A DNA stretch of 64,000 bases from contig NZ_FWFT01000006.1 in assembly GCF_900172275.1 (NCBI RefSeq), positions 156,734 to 220,733 of the forward strand. The letters run 5' to 3'. Shown in pieces: positions 17,854 through 25,952 of this stretch. The translations under genes and the position numbers were made by a program. A model generated the notes under the pieces. It was not told where the DNA came from. It searched no databases and was given only the letters and a program-made list of their open reading frames with translations. This DNA comes from Pseudooctadecabacter jejudonensis. GTDB lineage: Bacteria; Pseudomonadota; Alphaproteobacteria; Rhodobacterales; Rhodobacteraceae. Each line of letters starts with the position of its first letter. Position 1 is the stretch's first letter.

Positions 17854-18198
17854 TTATTGAGGGGGGCAATCGAGGGCGGCATAATAGGTGTTCACGCCGG
17901 TTTCTTTGGTGATGTTTGTTGTGGTGCATCCTGTCGCCACTTCGGCGGCGCGGGCGGCATAGGCCAGTAACAGGGCCGGATTGGTGGCACCGGTTTCAAA
18001 GTTGCGCACCGTGGCCCCGCGCGGGGTGTCGGTGACAGTGAAGGGGATGTCTTCGATCATGACTGATTGACCGGGCATTATGTCAGCGACAAATCCACCT
18101 GTGCAGGCGGTTGTTGCCATCGTGGCGGTGAACATACCTATATTTCTTGATCGTTTCAGATATTTTTTAAGGGATTTAACATGTTGAATTACATACAT
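17854..18198 (-). CDS. uncharacterised exported or lipoprotein-like small protein
   Basis: Ends 12 bp before ilvN. From the ATG at 18198 it has 114 residues: a basic stretch (KSLKKYLKRSRN), a short apolar stretch and TTAC, then a soluble domain with VMIEDIPFTVTDTPRGATVRNFETG. The basic-apolar-Cys order resembles a lipoprotein signal, but the lipobox is poor. An ATG at 18135 gives 93 residues. Neither start has a good ribosome binding site. The C-terminal half with two cysteines looks like a folded periplasmic domain. I do not recognise the family. Confidence 0.5.
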   Translation of the reverse strand: MYVIQHVKSLKKYLKRSRNIGMFTATMATTACTGGFVADIMPGQSVMIEDIPFTVTDTPRGATVRNFETGATNPALLLAYAARAAEVATGCTTTNITKETGVNTYYAALDCPPQ

Positions 18199-18328
18199 CT
18201 TTTGACATGCTGCGATTTTTTCTTGAACGCTGCAGGAACTTTTGGACGCAGCGATGTGTTGTGTTTCCGAAGCCGCACAGGACACCTTGTCCATCACGGT
18301 GCTGGCCCAAAGACAATAGGATTTTAAA

Positions 18329-18601
18329 ATGACAAACCTGATGAAAACACTGATCGCTTCCGCTGCTGTTGCAACGCTGGGCACCGCTGCCCTGGCCGAC
18401 GGCCATTCCAAGTTCGGTGACTTCGATCCAAACCGCGCCGTGCTGGACCCAACAATGGACCAGAATGACGACGGTGAGATCACCATCGATGAGCTGATCG
18501 AGATGAACATGATGGTATTCGACACAGATGGCAACGGCGCAATCGACGCCGACGAGCGTGGCGAAGCCGAGCAGTTCCTCGAAGCTGCGCTGAACCGGTA
18601 A
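18329..18601 (+). CDS. small secreted EF-hand protein
   Basis: A 90-residue protein with a signal peptide (cleavage after AALA, residue 23). EF-hand loops at 44-55 (DQNDDGEITIDE) and 65-76 (DTDGNGAIDADE) have complete Ca2+ ligands. It is the second such gene within 1.5 kb, so the pair may come from a local duplication that moved apart, although the sequences outside the loops differ. It is read against the direction of the surrounding ilv genes and has its own terminator at 18631. ATAGGA lies before the ATG. Confidence 0.82.
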   Translation: MTNLMKTLIASAAVATLGTAALADGHSKFGDFDPNRAVLDPTMDQNDDGEITIDELIEMNMMVFDTDGNGAIDADERGEAEQFLEAALNR

Positions 18602-18630
18602 ATCAACCCTCGGTTGTTACCGATTGTTGG

Positions 18631-18662
18631 AAGGGTGGCCCCGTCGGGGCTGCCCTTTTTTT
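18631..18662 (+). terminator. rho-independent terminator of the EF-hand gene
   Basis: A 13-bp stem with two G-U pairs (AAGGGTGGCCCCG / CGGGGCTGCCCTT) followed by seven T. Confidence 0.8.
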
Positions 18663-18694
18663 GCGTTTTTGCGGGGGTCAAATGATCCATCGCG

Positions 18695-19393
18695 TTACAC
18701 TGTTGCGCTTTGCGGAGTGGATTGGCCGCGCAGTGCGGTCACCTGAGGATCATTCAGCATTTGCCGCAACTTCGTGCGCCAGACGCCCGCGTCCCCTTCC
18801 CAACTGCGGGGCGGTTCGCGGTCGTCGTAGGTGACGAACGTGCCGTGGGGCAGGGGATCGCCTTCGTCCATGCGGCCCTTTCGCACCACATTGAACATAT
18901 GACTGTTGGGCAACCGTGCCTTGAACGCTGCGTCCAACGCCGCCAGATCGGCCTGCCGCGCCAAAGGGTCCAGCGGCGGCACGGTCAATGACGGCGTGAG
19001 GTTGCGTTGCGTGTTGGACCACACGCCGATGGTGGGTTTTCGGGCGAGGGCTGCGAAATTTTCTGCCAGATGATCGAACTTGGACCGGAATTCATCGAAC
19101 CGTTCAATCAGGTTTGGGGTGTGAAAAAACCACAGCCTCATGTCATCCCAATAGTACACTTTGCCGCGCACATGGGTCAGCGCATCAGGGCTGTCCGGGA
19201 AAAACCGATTTGTGTCCAACACCTTGGCCAAGGCACGCGGTGGCGCGATGAGCCAGTCAAACGGCGTGCGTTTGATCCGGCCCTTTTCGCCCACGTTGCG
19301 GTCCAGAAACTTCTGGCCCTTCTCGATCTGGAAGGCTGCCTGACAGCTCATCCCGACGGAGACGATGTTGAAGGTGTCATAGACAAGTGCCAT
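18695..19393 (-). CDS. DUF1796-like putative papain-fold cysteine peptidase
   Basis: A 232-residue soluble protein that starts 4 bp after the ilvI stop. The N-terminal VSVGMSCQAAF (C17) followed by RTPFDWLI (about 42-49) is the signature I associate with DUF1796, a predicted papain-like peptidase family in which the early Cys would be the nucleophile. A histidine in LWFFHTPN (about 91-98) could be part of the site. Genes of this family are often found in surface polysaccharide loci, so its tight coupling to ilvI is odd. Function unproven. Confidence 0.6.
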   Translation of the reverse strand: MALVYDTFNIVSVGMSCQAAFQIEKGQKFLDRNVGEKGRIKRTPFDWLIAPPRALAKVLDTNRFFPDSPDALTHVRGKVYYWDDMRLWFFHTPNLIERFDEFRSKFDHLAENFAALARKPTIGVWSNTQRNLTPSLTVPPLDPLARQADLAALDAAFKARLPNSHMFNVVRKGRMDEGDPLPHGTFVTYDDREPPRSWEGDAGVWRTKLRQMLNDPQVTALRGQSTPQSATV

Positions 19394-19397
19394 CGGA

Positions 19398-21152
19398 TCA
19401 GACCAGAACAGACCCTTTCGCGTCGATGACGCCTTGGGTTTCGGCCTCGCCCAGAAGCATTTCGTTGTGGGCCTTGCCCGACGGGATCATCGGGAAGCAG
19501 TTTTCGTGCTTTTCCACCAGACAATCGAAAATGACCGGCCCGTCATGGTTCAGCATTTCCATGATCGCATCGTCCAGATCCGCAGGATCGGAACAGATGA
19601 TGCCCTTGGCGCCAAACGCCTCGGCCAGTTTCACGAAATCCGGCAGGCTTTCGGACCAGCTGGAGGAATAGCGTTCGCCGTGCAGCAATTCTTGCCACTG
19701 GCGCACCATGCCCAGACGTTCGTTGTTCAGGATGAACTGTTTGACGGGCAGGTTGTACTGCACCGCGGTGCCCATTTCCTGCATGTTCATCAGCCACGAC
19801 GCCTCACCGGCGACATTGATGACCAGCGCGTCAGGGTGCGCCATTTGCACGCCAATGGACGCGGGGAAGCCGTAGCCCATCGTGCCCAATCCCCCCGATG
19901 TCATCCACTGGTTGGGGTTTTCAAAGCCAAGGTACTGCGCGGCCCACATCTGGTGCTGGCCGACCTCGGTGCAGATGTAGCGATCTTTACGGTCCTTCGT
20001 CAGCGCCTCCAGACGGGTCAGGGCGTGCTGGGGTTTGATGACCTTGCCTTCTTGCGTAAACGCCAGGCAGTTGACCTTTTTCCAGTCTGCAATCTGGTGT
20101 TTCCACTTGGTCACGGCCTCGGCATTCGTCTTGCGGCCGCGGGATTTCCAGACCTTCAGGATGTCTTCCAGGACGTGGCCCACATCGCCGATGATCGGAA
20201 TATCCGTTTGGATGACCTTGTTGATGGAGGACGGATCGATGTCGATATGCGCCTTGGTGGAGCCGGGCGAGAACGCATCAAGACGCCCCGTGATCCGGTC
20301 GTCAAAGCGCGCGCCGATGTTGATCATCAGATCGCAATCGTGCATCGCCATGTTCGCCTCATACAGACCATGCATCCCCAACATGCCGATCCAGTGTTCG
20401 CCTGACGCCGGATAGGCGCCCAGACCCATCAGGGTTGAGGTTATGGGAAAGCCCGTAGCCTCGACCAATTCGCGCAGCAGTTGGGATGCTGCAGGGCCGG
20501 AGTTGATGACACCACCGCCGGTGTAAAACACAGGGCGCTTGGCCTTTTCCATCGCGGCGACCAGATCGGTGATGCCTTCGATGTCGCCTTTGACGTTGGG
20601 CTGATAGTGCGACTTTTGCGGCGCGGGCTTAGCGTAGGTGCCGTTGGCGAATTGAACATCCTTGGGGATGTCGATCAGCACAGGGCCGGGGCGGCCGGAT
20701 GTGGCCACGTGGAACGCCTCATGGATCGTGGGCGCCAGCGCGTCCGTTTCCTTGACCAGCCAGTTGTGTTTGGTGCAGGGCCGCGTGATGCCGACCGTGT
20801 CGGCCTCCTGAAAGGCATCGGATCCGATCATAAACGTCGGCACCTGTCCGGTGAAAACGATGATCGGGATGCTGTCCATCAGCGCATCCGTCAGGCCAGT
20901 GACCGCATTCGTGGCCCCGGGGCCGGATGTCACCAGCGCAACACCGGGTTTGCCGGTGGACCGTGCGTATCCTTCGGCGGCATGAACCGCTCCCTGTTCG
21001 TGACGCACCAGAATGTGCTTGATCGAGTTTTGCTGAAAAATCTCGTCATAAATCGGTAGGACGGCGCCACCGGGATATCCAAAGACTGTATCCACACCCT
21101 GATCGATCAGGGCTTGAACCACCATTTTTGCACCGGTCATTTGAGCTGACAT
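19398..21152 (-). CDS. ilvI: acetolactate synthase large subunit
   Basis: Catalytic ThDP- and FAD-dependent subunit of acetohydroxyacid synthase, the first shared step of valine, leucine and isoleucine synthesis. Markers are [13 protein letters not shown] (25-37), the catalytic glutamate E52 in [12 protein letters not shown], and the C-terminal ThDP pyrophosphate-binding domain ([21 protein letters not shown]). 584 residues, normal. GAGGA precedes the ATG. Expression is probably attenuated by the leader peptide at 21250-21297. Confidence 0.96.
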   Translation of the reverse strand: MSAQMTGAKMVVQALIDQGVDTVFGYPGGAVLPIYDEIFQQNSIKHILVRHEQGAVHAAEGYARSTGKPGVALVTSGPGATNAVTGLTDALMDSIPIIVFTGQVPTFMIGSDAFQEADTVGITRPCTKHNWLVKETDALAPTIHEAFHVATSGRPGPVLIDIPKDVQFANGTYAKPAPQKSHYQPNVKGDIEGITDLVAAMEKAKRPVFYTGGGVINSGPAASQLLRELVEATGFPITSTLMGLGAYPASGEHWIGMLGMHGLYEANMAMHDCDLMINIGARFDDRITGRLDAFSPGSTKAHIDIDPSSINKVIQTDIPIIGDVGHVLEDILKVWKSRGRKTNAEAVTKWKHQIADWKKVNCLAFTQEGKVIKPQHALTRLEALTKDRKDRYICTEVGQHQMWAAQYLGFENPNQWMTSGGLGTMGYGFPASIGVQMAHPDALVINVAGEASWLMNMQEMGTAVQYNLPVKQFILNNERLGMVRQWQELLHGERYSSSWSESLPDFVKLAEAFGAKGIICSDPADLDDAIMEMLNHDGPVIFDCLVEKHENCFPMIPSGKAHNEMLLGEAETQGVIDAKGSVLV

Positions 21153-21196
21153 TGTTTTATCCTCTTAGCAGCTGCCGTTATCGTGTCGTATCGCAT

Positions 21197-21265
21197 AAAA
21201 AAGCCCCCGAAGATTTCGGAGGCGCATGGGAACCGGAATGGTCAACCTGTTACAGGCCCATGCGC
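21197..21265 (-). promoter_or_regulatory. transcription attenuator of ilvI
   Basis: Reading the minus strand: leader-peptide sequence GCGCATGGG (21257-21265) can pair with CCCATGCGC (21222-21230), which overlaps the 5' arm of a terminator hairpin (21203-21223, GCCTCCGAA / TTCGGGGGC with one G-U pair) followed by six U (21197-21202). The two foldings exclude each other, the classical layout of attenuation: ribosome position on the leader decides whether the terminator forms. Confidence 0.75.
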
Positions 21266-21297
21266 GTGTCTCCTTCAAGTACAAGGACGATGTTCAT
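21250..21297 (-). CDS. ilv leader peptide (15 residues)
   Basis: Encodes MNIVLVLEGDTRMGL, stop TAA, with AAAGGAG eight bases before the ATG. The run Ile-Val-Leu-Val-Leu consists only of branched-chain amino acids, the products of the downstream enzyme. Low charged Ile/Val/Leu tRNA would stall the ribosome there and favour the antiterminator. Similar leaders are known upstream of ilvBN/ilvI in other proteobacteria. About 100 bp separate its stop from ilvI. Confidence 0.8.
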   Translation of the reverse strand: MNIVLVLEGDTRMGL

Positions 21298-21435
21298 CCG
21301 AGGCTCTCCTTTGTGCGTGCTGGATGTATGCCCAAGCGGGGCAGGACGGTCAACAGCCCAAATCGCAAAAATGTCGCTGTAGGGCGGTTTTTCGCAACTT
21401 TCTTTCTGGGGCTGCTCAAAGCGGACGCGGCAGGC

Positions 21436-21497
21436 CTGTCATCAATCCGACATCAAACTGTCAGCGGCCTGTTTCAAAACTGTAATCGCACCGTCAC
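21436..21497 (+). promoter_or_regulatory. array of six Pho-box half-sites upstream of phoX
   Basis: Six 7-mers at exact 11-bp spacing: CTGTCAT (21436), CCGACAT (21447), CTGTCAG (21458), CTGTTTC (21469), CTGTAAT (21480), CCGTCAC (21491). CTGTCAT/CTGTNAN with 4-bp spacers is the PhoB direct-repeat consensus, so this is equal to three tandem Pho boxes. It ends 63 bp before the phoX ATG. The repeats fade from perfect at the distal end to weaker at the proximal end. Confidence 0.82.
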
Positions 21498-21560
21498 GGG
21501 AATCGCGGACACCAACCTCAGCGGCAGCATAGGGACTGCCAGCCAACCTGAGGATTTACG

Positions 21561-23471
21561 ATGAAACACATCCAGACCCCCGCCACGCCCCAAAGCCAAG
21601 CAGACGCCATGGACACCATGAGCTGGGATGACTGGGATGAACTGCAACGTCCTACACCTGAAATGACCGAATTTGACGGTGTCGTGGCCTCTGCCATGTC
21701 GCGCCGCGGCTTTCTGGGCCGCGTGCTTGCGATGGGGTCGGGCGCTGCGGTGATGGGCGCGGGCGTGTTCAAGGGCAGCACGGCGTTGGCGGCCTCCGAC
21801 CGCTTTGCCTTCGACGCCATTCCGATTGCCACCGATTTCACCATCCACGTGCCTGAGGGGTATTCCTGGGCGCCTGTGGCCAAATGGGGCGACCCGTTGT
21901 TCTCCGACGCGCCTGCCTTTGACCCTGTCAGCGGTGTCACAACCGAAGGCCAGGCGCGCGCCTTTGGCGAAAACACCGACGGGATGGAGCTGTTTAACAT
22001 CGGCGGTCGTCAGGTCATCGCGGTGAACCACGAATACGCCAACACCCGCACCAACCTGGCCCGCTCGGGCGGTGACGTGACCTCGCTGGACGATGTGCAG
22101 CTGTTGCAAAACGCCCAAGGCGTGGCGGTGTTTGAGGTGGAAGAGGCCGAGGACGGCTGGCGCATCGTGCTCGACAGTGACCTCAACCGCCGCATCACCC
22201 ATCAGACGCCGATGACCCTGACAGGGCCCGCCGCAGGGCACGACCTGCTCAAGACTGCGGCCGATCCTGAGGGGCGGACGGTGCTGGGCACGATGAACAA
22301 CTGCGGCGCAGGCAAAACGCCGTGGGGCACCTACCTGACTTGCGAAGAGAACTTCAACGGCTACTTCGGATCCACCGATCAAGCGCTTGAACTGTCTGCA
22401 GAGTTTGGCCGCTACGGCATCGGTCTGGAAGGGCGCTACGCCTATGAAACCTATGACGCGCGGTTCGATCTGTCCCAAAACATCAATGAGCCGAACCGCT
22501 TTGGCTATATCGTGGAAATCGATCCCGCCGATCCGACCTCAACCCCGATGAAACGCACCGCTTTGGGCCGGTTCAAACACGAAAACGCCGCCTGTGCCGT
22601 GGCCCCTGATGGGCGCGTGGTTGTCTATCTGGGCGACGATGAACGCGGTGAATACTTGTATAAATATGTCTCTGATGGGGTCTATACGCCGGGCGGCGAT
22701 ACCTCTGATCTGTTGGTCGAAGGCCAGCTTTATGCGGCCAAGTTCACCGACGATGGCCGTGGCGAATGGATAGCCCTGACGCCAGAGGCCACAGGCATGG
22801 ACGCCGCAGAGATCGCCATTCACACACGGCTGGCGGCCTCCGCCGTAGGTGCCACCACCATGGACCGCCCCGAATGGGTCGCCGTGAACCCGGTCGCTGT
22901 GGAAGGCTACTGCGCGTTGACCAACAACAAAAACCGTGCCGTCAAACCCAACGCCGGTGGGGATGAGACACCCGTGAACGGCCCCAACCCAAGGGCCGAA
23001 AACAAATACGGCCAGATCGTGCGCTGGTATCCCGAAAACGACGACCATGCGGCTGTCGATTTCACATGGGATCTGTACGTCATGGCCGGCAATCCCGAGG
23101 TCCACGACGACGCCTACGCCGGATCGGACAACGTCCATAAGGGCAACATGTTCAACAGCCCCGACGGGATGATGTTCGACAGCGCAGGTCTGCTGTGGAT
23201 CCAGACCGATGGGGACGACAGCAACGAAGACGGCTTTGCGGGCATGGGAAACAACCAGATGCTTGTTGGCGATCCGGTCAGCGGTGAAATCCGCCGCTTT
23301 ATGACTGGCCCCAAAGGGTCGGAAGTTACGGGCATCACCTGGTCATCCGACCGCCGCACGGCCTTTGTTGGCATCCAGCACCCCAAAGCACCGTTCCCCG
23401 ATGGCGAAGGCTCTCTCGCCCGTTCGACCATCGTGGCGATCAAGCGGGATGACAACGCCGTCATCGGCTAG
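21561..23471 (+). CDS. phoX: PhoX-type alkaline phosphatase (DUF839), Tat-exported
   Basis: A Ca2+/Fe3+-dependent periplasmic phosphatase that releases phosphate from organic esters. A twin-arginine signal is present (SRRGFLG, R48-R49, then an apolar segment to ALAA at about 77), preceded by a long N-terminal stretch typical of this family. The DUF839 body follows with features such as NNCGAGKTPWGTYLTCEENF and PDGMMFDSAGLLWIQTDGD (both split motifs). 636 residues is within range. PhoX is common in marine bacteria under phosphate limitation; the Pho-box array upstream agrees. Confidence 0.93.
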   Translation: MKHIQTPATPQSQADAMDTMSWDDWDELQRPTPEMTEFDGVVASAMSRRGFLGRVLAMGSGAAVMGAGVFKGSTALAASDRFAFDAIPIATDFTIHVPEGYSWAPVAKWGDPLFSDAPAFDPVSGVTTEGQARAFGENTDGMELFNIGGRQVIAVNHEYANTRTNLARSGGDVTSLDDVQLLQNAQGVAVFEVEEAEDGWRIVLDSDLNRRITHQTPMTLTGPAAGHDLLKTAADPEGRTVLGTMNNCGAGKTPWGTYLTCEENFNGYFGSTDQALELSAEFGRYGIGLEGRYAYETYDARFDLSQNINEPNRFGYIVEIDPADPTSTPMKRTALGRFKHENAACAVAPDGRVVVYLGDDERGEYLYKYVSDGVYTPGGDTSDLLVEGQLYAAKFTDDGRGEWIALTPEATGMDAAEIAIHTRLAASAVGATTMDRPEWVAVNPVAVEGYCALTNNKNRAVKPNAGGDETPVNGPNPRAENKYGQIVRWYPENDDHAAVDFTWDLYVMAGNPEVHDDAYAGSDNVHKGNMFNSPDGMMFDSAGLLWIQTDGDDSNEDGFAGMGNNQMLVGDPVSGEIRRFMTGPKGSEVTGITWSSDRRTAFVGIQHPKAPFPDGEGSLARSTIVAIKRDDNAVIG

Positions 23472-23488
23472 ACAGCCCCATCAAAATC

Positions 23489-23518
23489 AAGGCCGCCCCC
23501 CCGCCGGGGCGGCCTTTC
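23489..23518 (+). terminator. rho-independent terminator of phoX
   Basis: Stem AAGGCCGCCCC / GGGGCGGCCTT with a 6-nt loop, then TTTC, 18 bp after the phoX stop; it can also act on the convergent response-regulator gene. Confidence 0.75.
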
Positions 23519-23624
23519 TGCATCCGTTTTTGAGCGGCGCCCCCCTTCATCTGACCCAAAAAACTCCCCCCGGAGGGCCGGAATGCCGCAGGCCGCTCGG
23601 TCGGTTTTAACGACCGCACAGGCC

Positions 23625-24260
23625 TTACCGGCCTGTGCCTTGTAACACCCCATGCTCCATCGCGTAACGGGTCAGCCCCGCGGTCGATGATATCCCCAGC
23701 TTGCGTTTGATGTTCTTGCGGTGGGTTTCCACGGTGCGCACGGAAATATCCAGGGCCAGACCCACATCCTTGTTGGATTTGCCCTGCGCCAATTCCAACA
23801 AGATCTGCTGTTCGCGCGATGTCAGGGGCTCGCGCCCGTCGGAGATGCGCGGTTTCAGCGACCCGCGCGCGCCGGTGCACAGGTATTCGCCCCCCGCCAT
23901 CACCGTATCAATCGCGGTCTTGATCTCTTCTGTGGGCACGTCCTTGAGGACATAGCCCTTGGCCCCGTGGTTCAGCGCCGTTGAGATATATTCAGGGCTG
24001 TCATGCATGCTGAGGATCAGGATGCGGGTGTCGGGGCGACGTTCGAGGATGATTTCAGTGGCCGACAGGCCGTTCACACCCGGCATGTTCAGATCAAGGA
24101 GCATCACGTCAGGGGCCAGCGCCTCGACCTCGTCAATCGCGGCTTGGCCATTGGTCAGAACACCGATTACGTCCAGATCGTCATAGGTTTCCAAGATGGC
24201 TTCGATGCCTTCGGCGACCATCGGGTGGTCGTCGACGATCAGCACGCGGATCGGGGTCAT
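23625..24260 (-). CDS. NarL/FixJ-type response regulator
   Basis: A 211-residue DNA-binding response regulator. The receiver domain has D10-D11 (VDDHP), phospho-acceptor D56 (LLDLNMPG) and K at about 106. The LuxR-type HTH is at about 143-205 (LTSREQQILLELAQGKSNKDVGLALDIS, in two parts). Its ATG overlaps the stop of the kinase gene (ATGA). Because the pair is divergent from the TRAP genes, it most likely controls that transporter in answer to its substrate. Confidence 0.92.
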   Translation of the reverse strand: MTPIRVLIVDDHPMVAEGIEAILETYDDLDVIGVLTNGQAAIDEVEALAPDVMLLDLNMPGVNGLSATEIILERRPDTRILILSMHDSPEYISTALNHGAKGYVLKDVPTEEIKTAIDTVMAGGEYLCTGARGSLKPRISDGREPLTSREQQILLELAQGKSNKDVGLALDISVRTVETHRKNIKRKLGISSTAGLTRYAMEHGVLQGTGR

Positions 24261-25708
24261 GCGATATCCTTTTGCGTCTTGGCCGGCCGCTTGGCCGCTT
24301 TTTCCGGCGACAGCATATGCGTCAACGGCACGCGGGCTTCAAGGGTGGTGCCAGTGCCTGCGCCCGCGGCTGAGGTCAGAACGCGAAAGGTGCCGCCCAG
24401 CTGTTCCATGCGTTCGGACATGTTGCGCAGGCCCAATCCGCCGCCCGACGTGCGCCCACGGCGCATGCCCCGCCCGTTGTCTGAGATCTGCAACAAAGCA
24501 CCTTTTGTGGTTCCCTTGAGGGTCAAGGTCACTTGCGTGGCGTTGGCATGCCGTTCGATATTGGTCAGTGCCTCTTGTGCGACGCGGTAAAGGGCGATGC
24601 GGGCGTCTTCGTCCAGACGGCCCCGAAACACGACGGTCTCGAAATCGACGGTGATGCCCGTGCGGGTGCTGAAATCCTCGGACAGGGATTGTAGGGCAGG
24701 GCCAAGGCCAAGGTCATCAAGCACCCCGGGCCGCAGATCGCGGCTGATCCGGCGCACTTCGCCAATCGCGCCGCCCAAGGCGTCGATGCCCTTATCCAGG
24801 CTCGCACCCGCGCGGTCGTCGCCTGTGGTGATCCGGCGGCGGGCCAGTTCCAGCGCATATCGGACGGAGACCAGAATCTGGCTGATCCCGTCATGGAGTT
24901 CACGCGCCACGCGCCCCCGTTCTTCTTCTTGCGTGTCGATGATGCGTTCGGTCAGCTGTTTGAGCTTTGCATCCGCCAGCCTGCGTTCACGGGTGTTGAG
25001 CACGATGCCGGTCAAGAACACCGCCAGAAGGGCGGCGATGGTCACGAGAAGGATGTAGAAGGTCGTCTGCTGGATCCGGTCCTCAACATCGGCGCGGGCC
25101 GAGGCGACGGTTTCGCGCACGTCATCCACGAAAATCCCCGTGCCAATCGCCCAACGCCAGTCCTGCAGGCCATTGACGTAGACGATCATTGGCGCGGTTT
25201 CGCGGGTGGTTGGTTTGGGCCATTGGAATTCATGATAGCCGCCCCCGGACCGCGCCAGCCGGATGATTTCATTGGTGATCGGCACCCCGTCGATGTCATC
25301 AAGGCCCCGCCAATTCTGGCCAATCAGATTGGTTTGGCGCGGGGCCACCAGATTTGTGCCGTCGTAATCGAACACAAAGAAATAGCCGTCTTGGCCATAT
25401 AGCATCGCAGACAGGATGCGGGTGACCTCCAGTTTGGCCTCCTCGTCGTCGGGGGCGGCGCGGCCATAGATGTTCACAAAGGCGGTCTTGGCGATGGAGA
25501 GGTAATTTTGCAGCTCATCGCGTTTGGCGTCGATCAGCTGGGTTTCCAAGGCCCTGATTTCACGATCCGCTAAGGCCCGCGACTGGTTCGCCACGATCAG
25601 GGTTATGACCGCGACGGACAACAACAGCGGCACCGTGGCCAGCAAAAACAGCTTTTGCCCGTAGCTGAGGCGCACGGCGTCGCGCAGTGATGTCCACACA
25701 GATCCCAT
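24257..25708 (-). CDS. Cache-domain sensor histidine kinase (NarX/UhpB type)
   Basis: A 483-residue membrane kinase. First membrane helix about 19-41, then a periplasmic Cache domain (about 45-205; DGYFFVFDYDGTNLVAP and DWRWAIGTGIFVDD are typical), second helix about 216-237, then HisKA_3 with H272 (RVARELHDGISQ) and a HATPase domain (SDNGRGM, GGGLGLRNM). Small-molecule Cache domains of this kind bind carboxylates such as pyruvate or acetate in several characterised kinases, which fits the adjacent 2-oxoacid-type TRAP system. ATGA overlap with the regulator gene. Confidence 0.9.
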   Translation of the reverse strand: MGSVWTSLRDAVRLSYGQKLFLLATVPLLLSVAVITLIVANQSRALADREIRALETQLIDAKRDELQNYLSIAKTAFVNIYGRAAPDDEEAKLEVTRILSAMLYGQDGYFFVFDYDGTNLVAPRQTNLIGQNWRGLDDIDGVPITNEIIRLARSGGGYHEFQWPKPTTRETAPMIVYVNGLQDWRWAIGTGIFVDDVRETVASARADVEDRIQQTTFYILLVTIAALLAVFLTGIVLNTRERRLADAKLKQLTERIIDTQEEERGRVARELHDGISQILVSVRYALELARRRITTGDDRAGASLDKGIDALGGAIGEVRRISRDLRPGVLDDLGLGPALQSLSEDFSTRTGITVDFETVVFRGRLDEDARIALYRVAQEALTNIERHANATQVTLTLKGTTKGALLQISDNGRGMRRGRTSGGGLGLRNMSERMEQLGGTFRVLTSAAGAGTGTTLEARVPLTHMLSPEKAAKRPAKTQKDIA

Positions 25709-25779
25709 GGGCGAATCGTTAATCGGGAATCAGTCAGATCACTAGGCTTGATTCGATTCATTCGGTGAGACCGTTTTGA

Positions 25780-25826
25780 TGTTCGCGCTAACATGTTGGT
25801 CCAACTGGTCAGATTGTCTGACAATC
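25780..25826. promoter_or_regulatory. two operator-like palindromes between kinase and TRAP genes
   Basis: TGTTCGCGCTAACA (25780-25793) is a 14-bp palindrome with one mismatch and a CG-type core. GATTGTCTGACAATC (25812-25826) is a perfect 7-1-7 palindrome containing TTGTCTGACAA, which fits the TNGTNNNACNA pattern of FadR/FCD-type GntR regulators. Both are 125-175 bp before the substrate-binding protein ATG and about 70-120 bp before the kinase ATG. No such regulator gene is in the window. Confidence 0.45.
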
Positions 25827-25952
25827 GGGGGTTTTCTACGGGGCAGTGGGTATTCCGCACGCAACAAGGTTTCGTTAACGTCTTCACACTTGCAACGATC
25901 TGTCCGCCTCTTGGGAGGGGTGAGGCAGGCAATTCCATGGGAGGAAATACAC

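Noticed and set aside
18199..18690. Long minus-strand extension of the gene before ilvN
   Set aside because: It runs opposite the EF-hand gene, which has signal peptide, EF loops and terminator. The extension is Ser-rich shadow sequence.
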